64,000 nucleotides of DNA from Deltaproteobacteria bacterium (GTDB lineage: Bacteria; Desulfobacterota; Desulfuromonadia; Geobacterales; Pseudopelobacteraceae): assembly GCA_021850095.1 (NCBI GenBank), contig JAJZRX010000005.1, positions 1 to 64,000 of the forward strand, given 5' to 3'. Shown one piece after another: positions 15,288 through 25,694 of this stretch (position 1 is the first letter of the stretch; each line of letters begins with the position of its first letter). The translations under genes and the position numbers were made by a program. The notes below the pieces were generated by a model that made no database searches, had not been told where the DNA came from, and saw only the letters and a list, made by a program, of their open reading frames with translations.

Positions 15288-17402
15288 TCAGTTCCCGGTG
15301 CGCATGGCTTCGTTGACTATTCCACCCACATCAAGCACGATTATCGTTCGCTGGTCACCCAGATCGGCTGCGCCGGAAATACCGCGGAATTTTTTGAAGG
15401 CATCCCCCAGCGGCTTTATAACGATATCCTGCTGGCCTAGAAGATTGTCGACGACGATTCCGAGCCGCTTTTCAGCGACTCCGACGACAACCACATAAAA
15501 TTCAGCCGGATGTTCGGTGCTGCGACTGATATCGAAATAACGCTCAAGCCTCAACAGCGGCAAGGTCGATTCGCGCAGCTGGACAACCTCTTTGCGCTCG
15601 ATGGTTTTAATATCCTGATCCGTCATCAGCAGGGATTCCAACACCGATGTGATCGGAAGCGCGTATGTCCGGCCGCTGCAACTGATGATCAGCGCCTTGA
15701 TTATGGCCAGGGTAATCGGCAGGGTGATAATGAAGCGGCTGCCCTTGCCTTTGCTCGTTTCGATATCAACCATTCCGGAAATTGCAGCAATGTTGTTTCT
15801 GACAACATCCATGCCGACACCACGGCCGGAAACCTCGCTGACTTTGTCCGCAGTGGAAAACCCGGGCAGAAACAGAAAATCGATGGCTTCGCGGTCGGAT
15901 ACCGAACTGATGTCGCTGACCAGGCTCTTCTGGAGCGCCTTGTTCTTGACTTTTTCCACATCAATGCCGTTGCCGTCATCTTCGACCTCGATAACAACGT
16001 GATTGCCCTTCTGGAACGATGAAATCCTGATGGTCCCCTTTTCATCCTTTCCGTTTGCCAGTCGGACTTCCCGTGATTCGATGCCATGGTCGATGGCATT
16101 GCGGATGATATGCATCATCGGATCGGAAATATCCTCGACAATCAGCTTGTCCAGCTCCGTGTCAGCCCCGAAAAACTTCAGCTCGACTTTTTTCCCCTGT
16201 TCGCGGGAAATTTTGCGCACGATACGCGACATCTTTTCGTACAACTGACCGACCGGGATCATGCGTATCTCCATAACCCCTTTCTGCAGATCAGTAAGCT
16301 TGCGTTCCAGACCTTTGGCCGCCTTGCCGAGCTCGATGGCCATGCGCGAAAATCCTTCGTTGCGCATTTTTGAGGTAACCCCGGCAATGGTGGAATGGGC
16401 CAGTACCAGTTCACCGACGATGTTCATCAGTTCATCAAGTTTGCCGATGTCGACGCGCACCGTTCTGCTCATGCTTTTGGCGCTTAAAGCGGCCTCGTCA
16501 GATGATGAAGCGGGAACCGTACTCTGCGGAGTCGGCGGCTGCGAAGCGGTTGCGACCGGTAAATCCGGGTTGGAGCTGGGGGCAGGGATACGCGAGTCAG
16601 GCAGGTCGGCAGCAGCCTGAATTGAACCAGCTTTAAGTCCGGATCCAAGCTGCGTTACGGTAACGGCATCGCCCTCCACGATACTTTTCAGGTCATTGAG
16701 CGGACGCGTTGACCCGAAAAGAATTTCAAAATCAATGTGGGTTTCAAGATTCCCCCCCACACTGGGCAGCGTGCTGATAACTTCGCCGGTGCTTTTTAAA
16801 AGATCGGTAACTGCCGACAACTCCTGATCAAATGTTTCCAGGTCAAAAGAAGTGTGGACAGTGAAGATACTTCGCCCCTTGGCGATATTATCCAGCAGAC
16901 GATGTTCCTCATACTCCGTCAAAGCACCCAGTACATTTTCGGACAAGCCAAGAGATTCCAGGGGCGAGACGCCGGCCGCCTTCTCGGGAGGGGCCAGACA
17001 GTCATTGATCCGGGCAACGCAGGCCGCAATTTCGGCCGACCTGCTGGCAGTATTTCCTTCGGAAAGTGTTCTGACCAGAGAGGTCATCAGTTCGTGAGAA
17101 TCAAACAGAACCGGCATCAATTGCTGACTCAAGGGGATTTTACCCAGCCGAAGCCAATCAAGCAGATTTTCCAGGTTATGGGCAAGTTCGGATATATCGT
17201 TGAATCCGAACATCCCGGCCAGTCCTTTTAACGAGTGGGCGCCCCTGAAAATGGAATTGAGGATGTCGGGATTGAAATCGCCGCCTTCAGCCATATCGGA
17301 GAGATCGGCCAGCTCGCTACCGAGCTGTTCCACAATCTCCTCGGCCTCTGCCAGAAAATCCGTGACGGCCTTATTATGTGAGGTTGTACTGTGATCACTC
17401 AT
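15288..17402 (-). CDS. cheA: Chemotaxis histidine kinase CheA
   Basis: Core kinase of the signalling complex, 704 residues. An N-terminal phosphotransfer domain carries His56 (RGAHSLKG). A divergent middle region holds a putative response-regulator-binding part (about 140-240) and a Pro/Ser/Ala-rich linker (about 265-310). These are followed by the dimerisation helix pair (DIGKLDELMNIVGELVL), the ATPase domain (N box MHIIRNAIDHGIE, G boxes DDGNGID and GRGVGMDVV) and the CheW-like regulatory domain. It starts 19 bases after cheY. All catalytic motifs are intact, so it should be active. Confidence 0.96.
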   Translation of the reverse strand: MSDHSTTSHNKAVTDFLAEAEEIVEQLGSELADLSDMAEGGDFNPDILNSIFRGAHSLKGLAGMFGFNDISELAHNLENLLDWLRLGKIPLSQQLMPVLFDSHELMTSLVRTLSEGNTASRSAEIAACVARINDCLAPPEKAAGVSPLESLGLSENVLGALTEYEEHRLLDNIAKGRSIFTVHTSFDLETFDQELSAVTDLLKSTGEVISTLPSVGGNLETHIDFEILFGSTRPLNDLKSIVEGDAVTVTQLGSGLKAGSIQAAADLPDSRIPAPSSNPDLPVATASQPPTPQSTVPASSSDEAALSAKSMSRTVRVDIGKLDELMNIVGELVLAHSTIAGVTSKMRNEGFSRMAIELGKAAKGLERKLTDLQKGVMEIRMIPVGQLYEKMSRIVRKISREQGKKVELKFFGADTELDKLIVEDISDPMMHIIRNAIDHGIESREVRLANGKDEKGTIRISSFQKGNHVVIEVEDDGNGIDVEKVKNKALQKSLVSDISSVSDREAIDFLFLPGFSTADKVSEVSGRGVGMDVVRNNIAAISGMVDIETSKGKGSRFIITLPITLAIIKALIISCSGRTYALPITSVLESLLMTDQDIKTIERKEVVQLRESTLPLLRLERYFDISRSTEHPAEFYVVVVGVAEKRLGIVVDNLLGQQDIVIKPLGDAFKKFRGISGAADLGDQRTIIVLDVGGIVNEAMRTGN

Positions 17403-17421
17403 GCGTGCATCCCAGGAAAAA

Positions 17422-17802
17422 TTAACAATCTGATTTCAGATACGACGCCACCAGCTGCTGAATCTGTGAAGGATTGAAAGGTTTGACAATATACTCGTTT
17501 GCTCCCAGAAGTTTGCCTTTTTCAATATCCTTGGTGCTGCCTTCGGTCGAAATGATGAAGACCGGAATGTTCTCGTAATTAGCATTGGCACGAAGATAGC
17601 TGATCAATTCAAGGCCGTTGATGTCCGGCATATTTATATCGGTCAAAACCAGATCAACCTGCTCGCGCGGCAAAAGACGCAAAGCCTCGAATCCGCTGGA
17701 TGCTTCCACGATACGGTAGTCACCGAGCGGATCAATGGCAGCCACGAGCATGGCCCGCATGGCCGCCGAATCATCAGCAATCAAAATTGTTTTTGTACTC
17801 AC
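17422..17802 (-). CDS. cheY: Chemotaxis response regulator CheY
   Basis: Single receiver domain of 126 residues with acid pocket Asp10/Asp11, phospho-acceptor Asp55 (VLTDINMP), switch residues in IISTEGS and Lys107 (YIVKPF). It looks like a typical PatA/CheY-type receiver. It starts at a GTG overlapping the TGA of the upstream DUF4388 gene by four bases and ends 19 bases before cheA. It is the most likely direct phosphate acceptor of the CheA encoded next to it. Confidence 0.93.
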   Translation of the reverse strand: MSTKTILIADDSAAMRAMLVAAIDPLGDYRIVEASSGFEALRLLPREQVDLVLTDINMPDINGLELISYLRANANYENIPVFIISTEGSTKDIEKGKLLGANEYIVKPFNPSQIQQLVASYLKSDC

Positions 17803-19460
17803 GCGCTAGCCCCTTCAAACAACCGTTGTTCCAATAATGACTTTCCCATGGCAATACCGGCTTGTGACAAAAAAATCGACAAGGGTTCCAGATTTCCAAT
17901 CGGGCGTCTGCCCGGCATGGTGTCGCCGTATAAAAAACCGATCAGACGTAACTGACTGACAATCGGTCCGATGAACACTTCCTCCGGAACCCCACCACCC
18001 AGGAATTCAAATAAATACCTATCAAAAGGGGTCATTTTCGGTTTAAAAACACCGCTGCGGACAGATTTTCCCGAATCCATGAAAATCGAGTCGGCGTCCA
18101 GCGGAAAATGGATCGCGCGCACCAGTTCATCGCCATTTTTTACGCCGTTCGTTATGCCGAACTGTCCTGAACCGGATAGGATGCCGTCGGTGATGGTAAA
18201 AATGATGGCCCGGTCAAAAAATTCGGAGGCGAAGCGCAGGATCAATAAATGCAGACCACCCCGCACATCGGGGTTATTCAGCTCTTCCAGCATTCCCCGC
18301 AACAACGATAAACCCGCTTTAGAACCGGCAGAATCACTGACGGCCTGTACACCGTCGGACGTTTCCATTTCATTGCGCAGTTCGTCACCGAGATTGTAAT
18401 GGTTCTGCAGACCGTGTGAAGCCGGATGTCTTGAACAGTTGATGTGATCACGCAATCGATCGATAAAATCCTGAAGTTTTTCCGGAGTTCCGATTTCGAT
18501 CCGGCGAGGTTTTAGCATAAAACGGAAACCCATTTCATGCACCTTATTTTCGGATTCGGCGTGAGAATAATCGGACATGACAACAATCCGGATTGATTTG
18601 TGCCTGTCATGCAGGCGTTCGAGCAGTTCAATACCGCCCAACACTCCCGAGCCATCCATTTTGGGCATGATCAGGTCAATCAGCAGAAACGGGCTTTTTC
18701 CCGAATTGAGGAGCATCTCAACCTGGGCAAGCGCTTCCTCGCTGGTACCGGCCGTGTGCACAACCAGACCGCAACGGGAAAGCCCGCCGGTAATCGCTTT
18801 CAACGTCGGACCATCATCATCCACAACAATTACCGGCTGCTGAAAGGCTGATGACGGAGCAGGCAGAGTTGGCTCCGCCGGTTCTGAACCGTATAACGGT
18901 TCGACGTCCGGAGAAGAATCAGCATCAGATCCGGGCAGGGTGGAATCGCTTTTAAGATCCTGCAGTCTGCTGCTTTCCATGGCCAGAAACTGGGGATTCA
19001 GTCCCTGATCAAGCATGAACTGGGAGGGATCCATCCTGATCTCATCAGCAGCCGCATGGTCATCCTGCGGCGTAAAACTGAAATCACCCGCATCCCAGCC
19101 GAAAAGGGAGAAAACTACTTTTTCGATATGTTCTCTGACAATGTCGCTGACAACACTCTGTGATACAGAGAATTCATTGACAAGTATGACGCCGAGCAGC
19201 TCACGGAAGCCCTGTTCCTTCTGAAGTAGCAGAGCCTTACGGAGCAGTGCGTGAGTAATGGCCCCTTTCTGGATCAGCACCTGACCCAGAGTCTGCCGGC
19301 AGGTGCTGGAGGAGGCCCTGACAATCTGTCCCTTACGAAAAAAGACTGAACCATTCCTGCCCCTGCTGTTGAGGGAAAGAACACCAGTCTTTCTGCTGAG
19401 ACTGACAATCTGAAAAATCTCGCCGAGTCCAAGGTCTTCAAGTTTGCCCGCAAGGCTCAT
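17799..19460 (-). CDS. DUF4388 (PATAN) protein with embedded receiver domain
   Basis: A 553-residue protein. Residues 1 to ~150 match the PATAN/DUF4388 module (SLAGKLEDLGLGEIFQIVSLSRKTG, then FFRKGQIVRA), known from cyanobacterial PatA-type regulators and common in Geobacter. A linker rich in Asp, Ser and Pro leads to a receiver domain (about 210-340: VVDDDGPT, phospho-Asp in LLIDLIMPKMDG, Lys in MLKPRR). The last ~190 residues (SLLRGMLEELNNPDVRGGL to the end) look GAF-like but are not firmly assigned. The ATG at 19460 gives the family N-terminus. First gene of the chemosensory cluster, 89 bases after der. Confidence 0.82.
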   Translation of the reverse strand: MSLAGKLEDLGLGEIFQIVSLSRKTGVLSLNSRGRNGSVFFRKGQIVRASSSTCRQTLGQVLIQKGAITHALLRKALLLQKEQGFRELLGVILVNEFSVSQSVVSDIVREHIEKVVFSLFGWDAGDFSFTPQDDHAAADEIRMDPSQFMLDQGLNPQFLAMESSRLQDLKSDSTLPGSDADSSPDVEPLYGSEPAEPTLPAPSSAFQQPVIVVDDDGPTLKAITGGLSRCGLVVHTAGTSEEALAQVEMLLNSGKSPFLLIDLIMPKMDGSGVLGGIELLERLHDRHKSIRIVVMSDYSHAESENKVHEMGFRFMLKPRRIEIGTPEKLQDFIDRLRDHINCSRHPASHGLQNHYNLGDELRNEMETSDGVQAVSDSAGSKAGLSLLRGMLEELNNPDVRGGLHLLILRFASEFFDRAIIFTITDGILSGSGQFGITNGVKNGDELVRAIHFPLDADSIFMDSGKSVRSGVFKPKMTPFDRYLFEFLGGGVPEEVFIGPIVSQLRLIGFLYGDTMPGRRPIGNLEPLSIFLSQAGIAMGKSLLEQRLFEGASA

Positions 19461-19549
19461 GCAGCACTGTTCCCTGTAGTAAAGAAGGAATTTAGACTGG
19501 CGGATAGTACCGTAACAGTGCTCACAAGTAAAGCCTTTATAGGGATTGG

Positions 19550-20905
19550 TCAGCTCTTGGAACGGGCCGGTTTTGCATGACTGGCAGAGGTGTTTTTATC
19601 CCTTCCGCGGAACATGATCCGCAAGGGAACTCCATCAAATCCGAAGGCCTCACGAAATTTGTTGATCAGATATCGTTCATAGGAATAATGGATATTCTCG
19701 GGCTGGTTGGTAAAGATCACGAAAGCGGGCGGACGGGTGGCAACCTGGGTGGCGAAGTAGAATTTTACCCGACGGCCATGGGACAGGGGAGCATGGTGCG
19801 CATCGATGGCCGCATTGAAGACCTGCACCAGTTCGGAGGTGGAAACACGTTTGCAGAACTGTTCCATGACGGCATCCACGGTTGAGATGATTTTGCCGGT
19901 GCGCTGGCCGGTTTTGGCCGAGACGCAGACGATCGGGGCATAGGCCAGGTATTTGAAACCGGTTCTGATTTTGTCGATATAGATGCCCAGTGTGGCGTTG
20001 TCCTTTTCCAGCAGATCCCATTTATTGATGACAAACACGCAGCCCTTGCCGGCTTCATGGATATACCCGGCGATGCGCTCGTCCTGCTCGGTGACCCCTT
20101 CCTCGGCATCGATCACCATCAGCACCACGTCGGCCTTTTCGATGCTGCGCAGGGCATCGCAGACGCTGTATTTTTCCAGTTTTTCAGTGGTTTTGCCCTT
20201 GCGGCGGATGCCGGCCGTGTCGACCAGCACATAAGGTTTTTTATTGCAGGTAAAGGGGGTGTCGACCGAATCGCGGGTCGTGCCGGCGGTCGGATTGGCC
20301 ACCACCCGCTCATAACCGAGCAATCGGTTGACCAGCGACGATTTGCCGACGTTGGGGCGACCAACAACGGCAATCCGGGTCACGCTTTCCACGACATCAG
20401 CCGTGTCCGTGGACGGAAAGACCTCCATGATGTTTTCGACCAGATCGATCACGCCCCGGTTATGTTCAGCCGAAATGGTATACAGCTGGTCAACCCCCAG
20501 CGAATAGAACTCCATCGAATCGTTTTCCAGCTTCTCGCCATCAACCTTGTTGACGACGTAAAAGACCGGCTTTTTTACGCGGCGCAGCATCTCGGCCACT
20601 TCGATATCGGCCGGGGTCAGCCCGCTCCGGGCATCCATCATGAAGATAATCACATCCGCCTCGTCGATGGCCAGGCGCGACTGCTCGCGCATCTGCTGCA
20701 GCAGACGGTTCTCGGTCACTGGCTCGAAACCGCCGGTGTCGATCAGGATAAAGGGCTTCTCGAAGCGGGTAATGTCGGCGTAATTGCGGTCACGGGTCAC
20801 GCCGGGGGTGTCGTCGACGATCGCCCGGCGATGTCCCAGCAGACGGTTGAAAAAGGTTGATTTGCCCACATTGGGACGTCCCACTATTGCCACTAACGGT
20901 TTCAT
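19550..20905 (-). CDS. der: Ribosome biogenesis GTPase Der (EngA)
   Basis: Double-GTPase needed for 50S subunit maturation. The 451-residue protein has two G domains in tandem, each with its own P-loop ([11 protein letters not shown] and [11 protein letters not shown]), DxxG and NKxD motifs (DTGG and NKVD; DTAG and NKWD). A KH-like C-terminal domain follows, with a short basic tail. Its start overlaps the era stop by four bases, giving the order glnS-era-der. It is most likely co-transcribed from miaB. Confidence 0.97.
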   Translation of the reverse strand: MKPLVAIVGRPNVGKSTFFNRLLGHRRAIVDDTPGVTRDRNYADITRFEKPFILIDTGGFEPVTENRLLQQMREQSRLAIDEADVIIFMMDARSGLTPADIEVAEMLRRVKKPVFYVVNKVDGEKLENDSMEFYSLGVDQLYTISAEHNRGVIDLVENIMEVFPSTDTADVVESVTRIAVVGRPNVGKSSLVNRLLGYERVVANPTAGTTRDSVDTPFTCNKKPYVLVDTAGIRRKGKTTEKLEKYSVCDALRSIEKADVVLMVIDAEEGVTEQDERIAGYIHEAGKGCVFVINKWDLLEKDNATLGIYIDKIRTGFKYLAYAPIVCVSAKTGQRTGKIISTVDAVMEQFCKRVSTSELVQVFNAAIDAHHAPLSHGRRVKFYFATQVATRPPAFVIFTNQPENIHYSYERYLINKFREAFGFDGVPLRIMFRGRDKNTSASHAKPARSKS

Positions 20906-21792
20906 TCGTATCCCAACTCTCTCAATTTGGAGGGGCGCTCACTCCAGTTTTCAACGACCTTGACAAACAGTTCCAGAAACACCCGCGTATCCAGCAATCG
21001 CTCGATGTCCTGGCGGGCCTGGCTGCCGATCTTTTTCAGCATTTCACCCCGTTTGCCGATGATGATCCCCTTCTGGGTGTCACGCTCCAGCATGATGGCG
21101 GCGGAAATGGCGATCACGCCGTTCTCCCGCTCGATAAAGCTCTCCACGACGACGGCCGTGGAATAGGGCACCTCGTCGCGGGTCATGCGGAAAACCTTCT
21201 CGCGGATCATCTCGGCCACGATGAATTTTTCCGGCATATCGGTCAGGATGTCGTCCGGAAACATCGGCTGCCCTTCCGGCAGGTAGCCGGTGATGACCGA
21301 TACCAGATGTTCGACGCCGTCACCGCTACCGGCCGAGATCGGCACGATCTCCCTGAAGGGAAACAGAGCCGACCAGGCCGCGATCTTCTCCAGCAGCAGG
21401 TTCTTGTCGGAAATCAGATCGACCTTGTTCAGTACCAGCACGACCGGTGTCGTGACCTTTTTCAGGATATCATTGACAAAGGCGCCGTCGGCCTGGCCGG
21501 TCGCATCCACCACCAGCAGCAGCAGATCCACGCCGCTGATGGCCGAACGGGCGACATCGACCATGCTCCTGTTCAGGCGTGAGCGTCCGGCATGAATGCC
21601 GGGCGTGTCGATAAACACGATCTGCCCTTCGGGGATATTGTGGATGCCCTGAATCCGGTTGCGGGTGGTCTGGGGCTTGTCGGAGGTGATGACGATCTTT
21701 TCCCCGATGATGCGGTTCAGCAAGGTCGATTTTCCCACGTTGGGGCGACCGATAATTGAGACGAATCCCGATGTGCTCTGCTTGTTTTTCAT
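20902..21792 (-). CDS. era: GTPase Era
   Basis: Binds the 3' end of 16S rRNA and couples 30S maturation to the cell cycle. The G domain shows [19 protein letters not shown] and NKVDL. The C-terminal KH domain is seen in [19 protein letters not shown]. The frame runs up to a GTG at 21822 that overlaps the glnS stop. The ATG at 21792 ([18 protein letters not shown]) gives the usual length of about 296 residues. Neither has a strong ribosome site, so the start is uncertain by ten codons. Confidence 0.95.
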   Translation of the reverse strand: MKNKQSTSGFVSIIGRPNVGKSTLLNRIIGEKIVITSDKPQTTRNRIQGIHNIPEGQIVFIDTPGIHAGRSRLNRSMVDVARSAISGVDLLLLVVDATGQADGAFVNDILKKVTTPVVLVLNKVDLISDKNLLLEKIAAWSALFPFREIVPISAGSGDGVEHLVSVITGYLPEGQPMFPDDILTDMPEKFIVAEMIREKVFRMTRDEVPYSTAVVVESFIERENGVIAISAAIMLERDTQKGIIIGKRGEMLKKIGSQARQDIERLLDTRVFLELFVKVVENWSERPSKLRELGYE

Positions 21793-21818
21793 GTGGTTGG
21801 ACACCATTCTTTCATGTT

Positions 21819-23498
21819 TCACTTTTTTGTCCAGGCGTCCCGCAGCGTGACGACCCGGTTGAAGACCGGTTGGCCCGGGAGGGAATCTTTGGGATCCTGG
21901 CGGAAATAGCCGAGACGCTCGAACTGGAAACGGGTTTCCCGGTCAGCTGCGGCCAGACTGGCCTCCAGCTTGCAGCCGGATAACCTTTCCACCGACAACG
22001 GATTGAGGAACTGCTTGTAATCGACCCCGCCCCGGTCGGGATTGGGATCGCTGAAAAGCCGGTCGAACAGGCGCACTTCGGCGTTGACGGCATGGGACGC
22101 AGAAACCCAGTGAATGACCCCCTTGACCTTGCGGCCGTCGGAGGTGTGAATGCCCTCGCGCGAACCGGGATCATACTGGCAGCGCAGTTCCAGAATCCGG
22201 CCATCTTCATCCTTGACAACACCGGTGCATTTAACGATGTAGCCGAAGCGCAGCTTGACCTCCCCCCCGACCATCAGACGATGGAAGCCCTTGGGAGGAT
22301 CTTCCATAAAATCATCACTGTCGATCCAGATTTCGCGGGAGAAGTGAACCGTACGGCTCCCCATCTCCGGTTTCTGTGGATGATTGGGGGCTACGATCTC
22401 CTCCACTTCCCCGGCCGGCCAGTTGTCAATCACCACTTTGAGGGGCCGCAGCACCGCCATGGCCCGCGGAGCGGTTTCATTCAGATCGGTTCGTACGCAC
22501 TCTTCCAGGATCGACATATCGATCCAGGAATCGCTGCGGCCGACACCGATCGTTTCACAGAATGCCCGCACCGCCGCTGCGGTATAGCCCCGGCGCTTGA
22601 TCCCCATCAGGGTCGGCAGGCGCGGATCGTCCCAGCCGCTGACAATGCCGAGCTGGACCAGCTCCTGCAGTTTGCGCTTGCTCATGACGGTGTAGGTCAG
22701 ATTCAGGCGGGCAAATTCATACTGGCGCGGCTTGGAAGGCACCGGCAGGTTTTCCAGAAACCATTCATAGAGCGGCTTGTGGTCCTCGAATTCCAGCGTA
22801 CAGATCGAATGGGTGATGCCCTCGATCGCATCTGACTGGCCATGGGCAAAATCATACATCGGATAGATCTTCCAGGCATCGCCGACATGCGGATGCGGGG
22901 CATGGATGATCCGGTACAGAACCGGGTCACGCAGATTCATATTGGATGAAGCCATATCGATCCTGGCCCGCAGTACCCTGGCTCCATCGGGAAACTCGCC
23001 GGCCTTCATACGGCGGAAGAGATCCAGGTTTTCTTCGACGGAGCGGTTGCGATAGGGGCTTTCCTTGCCCGCTTCGGTCAAAGTGCCGCGATAAGCCCGC
23101 ATCTCCTCGGCGTTCAGATCCTCGACATAGGCCTTGCCTTCCCGGATCAGGTATTCGGCCCACTGGTACAGCTGTTCAAAATAATCGGAAGCGTAATGTA
23201 GATTCTCGCCCCAGTCAAAGCCGAGCCAGCGCACGCTTTCCTTGATCGAATCGATATACTCCTGCTCTTCTTTGGCCGGATTGGTATCGTCGAAGCGCAG
23301 GTGGCAGCGGCCGCCGAAGTCGCGAGCCAGGCCGAAGTTGATGCAGATCGACTTGGCATGCCCGATATGCAGATAACCGTTCGGCTCGGGCGGAAAACGG
23401 GTCACAATTGTCGTGTGCCTGCCGCTCTTTACGTCTTCGTCGATAATCGTACGCAGGAAGTTGCTGGCTGCGGGTGCGGTCTGTTCGATAGTGGACAT
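21819..23498 (-). CDS. glnS: Glutaminyl-tRNA synthetase
   Basis: Class Ib synthetase that charges tRNA-Gln directly. The 559-residue protein has [16 protein letters not shown] (HIGH motif) and the KMSKS equivalent MSKRKL, then two beta-barrel anticodon-binding domains. It is distinct from glutamyl-tRNA synthetase in sequence and length. The start is 2 bases after the miaB stop codon, and the end meets the possible GTG start of era. A direct GlnRS means the indirect GatCAB route is not strictly needed for tRNA-Gln here. Confidence 0.97.
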   Translation of the reverse strand: MSTIEQTAPAASNFLRTIIDEDVKSGRHTTIVTRFPPEPNGYLHIGHAKSICINFGLARDFGGRCHLRFDDTNPAKEEQEYIDSIKESVRWLGFDWGENLHYASDYFEQLYQWAEYLIREGKAYVEDLNAEEMRAYRGTLTEAGKESPYRNRSVEENLDLFRRMKAGEFPDGARVLRARIDMASSNMNLRDPVLYRIIHAPHPHVGDAWKIYPMYDFAHGQSDAIEGITHSICTLEFEDHKPLYEWFLENLPVPSKPRQYEFARLNLTYTVMSKRKLQELVQLGIVSGWDDPRLPTLMGIKRRGYTAAAVRAFCETIGVGRSDSWIDMSILEECVRTDLNETAPRAMAVLRPLKVVIDNWPAGEVEEIVAPNHPQKPEMGSRTVHFSREIWIDSDDFMEDPPKGFHRLMVGGEVKLRFGYIVKCTGVVKDEDGRILELRCQYDPGSREGIHTSDGRKVKGVIHWVSASHAVNAEVRLFDRLFSDPNPDRGGVDYKQFLNPLSVERLSGCKLEASLAAADRETRFQFERLGYFRQDPKDSLPGQPVFNRVVTLRDAWTKK

Positions 23499-23500
23499 GG

Positions 23501-24835
23501 TTAACCTCTCGGGTGCTCTTTCAGTAATTCGCCCAGCAGCGAATTCGGGTAAGCTTTGGCGATCCGAACATCGACAAAACTGCCGATCAGGGAAGGATCA
23601 CCGGTAAAATTGACGATCCGGCCGTTATCGGCCTTGCCGGAAACCTGGCCGGAAAGTTTGCCTTTCCCTTCCACCAGCACGCTCTGCAGACCGCCGACAT
23701 ACTCACGGCAAATCTCCAGGTTGATCCGTTTCTGGAGTGCCATCAAACGATCCAGTCGGGCCAGTTTCTGGGTGCGGCTCAACGCTTCAGGCAGATCGGC
23801 GGCTTTGGTGCCGGGACGGGGTGAATAGACGAAGGTGAACAGGTCGATATAGCGAACCTCCTCCACCAGCGAGAGTGTACGCTCAAAATCTTCATCGCTT
23901 TCGCCCGGAAAGCCGACGATGATATCGCCGGTAAACACGATGCCGGGGCGGATCGCCTTTAGTTTGCGAACCTTTTCCAGGTATGATTCGCGGCTGTAGC
24001 CGCGCTTCATACCCTGCAGAACAGCATCGCTGCCGGACTGGGCCGGTAGATGGATCTGGCCGCACAGCTTGGGTACATCGCCGAAACAGGCGATCAGCTC
24101 ATCGGACATATCCTTGGGATGCGACGTGGTAAAGCGGATGCGCTCGATTCCGTCAACATCAGCCACCTGTCGTATCAACCCGGCAAAGCTCGGTTCATTC
24201 TCAACTTTAAGTCCGTAGGAATTGACGTTCTGGCCAAGCAGAACGACCTCCCGAACCCCTTCCTCCGCCAGCTGGCGAACCTCGGACAGGATATCCGCCG
24301 AGCGGCGGCTGATCTCGCGTCCCCGCACATAGGGGACGATACAGTAGGAACAAAAGTTGTCGCAACCCTGCATGACGGTCACGAACCGCGAAAGGCGGGA
24401 TTGCCCCTTGATGGAAGGAAACAGGTCCAGGCGTTGATCATTGTCGATGAAGGCGGTTTCCGAGCGGCGCTGCCCCTGCTCCGCCCCCCGGACCATATCC
24501 GGCAGCAGGTGCAGGTTATGGGTGCCGAAAACCAGATCCAGATAGGGAAACTTATTAAGCAGCTCTTCCCCCTCCTGCTGGGCCACGCAGCCGCCAACAC
24601 CGATAATCTGCGATTTGCCGTCACGCTTGTAGATACGGAGGTTTTGGAGGCGTTTGTAAACCTTTTCCTCGGCCCCGCCCCGGACACTGCAGGTATTGAG
24701 CAGGATCATGTCGGCAGTAGCCGGATCATTGGTCGGAGCGTATCCCAAATCCGACAGCATCGTGATGATCCGCTCCGAATCATTCACGTTCATCTGGCAG
24801 CCGAAGGTTTCCATGTAAATAAGTTTATCGTGCAT
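23501..24835 (-). CDS. miaB: tRNA-2-methylthio-N6-dimethylallyladenosine synthase MiaB
   Basis: Radical-SAM methylthiotransferase that modifies adenosine 37 of tRNAs. The 444-residue protein has the N-terminal UPF0004 domain with three cluster cysteines (CQMN, CSVR, GGCVAQ) and the radical-SAM motif [10 protein letters not shown]-terminal TRAM domain follows ([18 protein letters not shown]). It is first in the miaB-glnS-era-der block. No ribosome-binding site precedes the ATG, and a good promoter ends just upstream of it, so the mRNA may be leaderless. Confidence 0.96.
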   Translation of the reverse strand: MHDKLIYMETFGCQMNVNDSERIITMLSDLGYAPTNDPATADMILLNTCSVRGGAEEKVYKRLQNLRIYKRDGKSQIIGVGGCVAQQEGEELLNKFPYLDLVFGTHNLHLLPDMVRGAEQGQRRSETAFIDNDQRLDLFPSIKGQSRLSRFVTVMQGCDNFCSYCIVPYVRGREISRRSADILSEVRQLAEEGVREVVLLGQNVNSYGLKVENEPSFAGLIRQVADVDGIERIRFTTSHPKDMSDELIACFGDVPKLCGQIHLPAQSGSDAVLQGMKRGYSRESYLEKVRKLKAIRPGIVFTGDIIVGFPGESDEDFERTLSLVEEVRYIDLFTFVYSPRPGTKAADLPEALSRTQKLARLDRLMALQKRINLEICREYVGGLQSVLVEGKGKLSGQVSGKADNGRIVNFTGDPSLIGSFVDVRIAKAYPNSLLGELLKEHPRG

Positions 24836-24846
24836 AAGAACTGATT

Positions 24847-24876
24847 CTTATACGCAATAAGAGACTGTAATGTCAA
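24847..24876 (-). promoter_or_regulatory. Sigma-70-type promoter of miaB
   Basis: On the minus strand TTGACA (24876-24871) and TATAAG (24852-24847) are 18 bases apart. The predicted start near 24840 lies only about five bases before the miaB ATG. Confidence 0.55.
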
Positions 24877-24918
24877 CAGAATTGGCATTTTAGCCCTATT
24901 TGGTCGATTTTTGCGGTC

Positions 24919-24948
24919 TTGACAAACCCGGAATCGGGCACGTATTGT
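24919..24948 (+). promoter_or_regulatory. Sigma-70-type promoter of the HAD phosphatase gene
   Basis: TTGACA (24919-24924) and TATTGT (24943-24948) with an 18-base spacer. The predicted start is about 30 bases before the ATG at 24987. It diverges from the miaB promoter. Confidence 0.5.
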
Positions 24949-24986
24949 CGAAACGGTTTATACATCACTCATAAAGAGACTGACGG

Positions 24987-25694
24987 ATGATCATCGATTG
25001 GAACGACATAGATACGGTGCTGCTGGATATGGACGGAACCATTCTGGACCGCCATTTTGACGACCATTTCTGGCTGGAGCATGTGCCGCAGCGCTGGGCG
25101 GCCCATAACCGTACAACGATCGAATATGCCAAGGAGCATCTCTACGGACTGTTCCGGTCACAGGAAAATACGCTCAACTGGACCGATCTTGATTACTGGT
25201 CTGATCGTCTGAAGCTCGACATACCACTCTTGAAGCGGGAAATTGAGCATCTGATTGCGGTTCATCCCCATGTGGTCGAGTTTCTGCTGTTTCTGAAACA
25301 GCACCGCAAAAACGTCTGGCTGGTGACCAACGCCCATTCCAAGACCCTGGATCTGAAGATGAAAACGACCCGCATCGGGCCATACTTTGACGGGATCATA
25401 TCGGCCCATCAGGTCGGCCTCCCCAAAGAGGACGACCGTTTCTGGGGCAAACTGCAGGAATTTGTCAACTACACTCCCGAACGTACCCTGCTGGGAGAAG
25501 ACAGCGAGACGAACCTGACAACCGCCCAGCGCTTCGGTATCCGCTACCTGATCTACATCAGCCGCTACAGTTCAAAAATCACTCCCCGGCCATCGGAACA
25601 TTTCCAGACGGTGGAATATTTCAACCGCCTCATTCCGCCACAAGGTACAAGTACGGTTTCCCTGATTTCTACTAACGCGGGATGCCCGGCATGA
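24987..25694 (+). CDS. HAD-family hydrolase, YrfG-like (GMP/IMP nucleotidase type)
   Basis: Haloacid-dehalogenase phosphatase of 235 residues. Motif I has Asp14 and Asp16 (VLLDMDGTILD), motif II is WLVTNAHS, and the motif III lysine lies in GLPKEDDRFW. Motif IV reads LLGEDSETNL. The opening (IDTVLLDMDGTILD) and the TLNWTDLDYW segment resemble E. coli YrfG, which hydrolyses purine nucleotides. The first acidic residue of motif IV is Glu where YrfG has Asp. Substrate assignment rests only on this similarity. The stop overlaps the start of the next gene. Confidence 0.82.
   Translation: MIIDWNDIDTVLLDMDGTILDRHFDDHFWLEHVPQRWAAHNRTTIEYAKEHLYGLFRSQENTLNWTDLDYWSDRLKLDIPLLKREIEHLIAVHPHVVEFLLFLKQHRKNVWLVTNAHSKTLDLKMKTTRIGPYFDGIISAHQVGLPKEDDRFWGKLQEFVNYTPERTLLGEDSETNLTTAQRFGIRYLIYISRYSSKITPRPSEHFQTVEYFNRLIPPQGTSTVSLISTNAGCPA

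Noticed and set aside
19461-19549. In-frame extension of the DUF4388 gene containing CEHC and later CC
   Set aside because: It could look like a small zinc finger, but there is no start codon in the stretch and DUF4388 proteins begin at the MSLAGKLEDL-type sequence, so I treat it as the non-coding gap after der.
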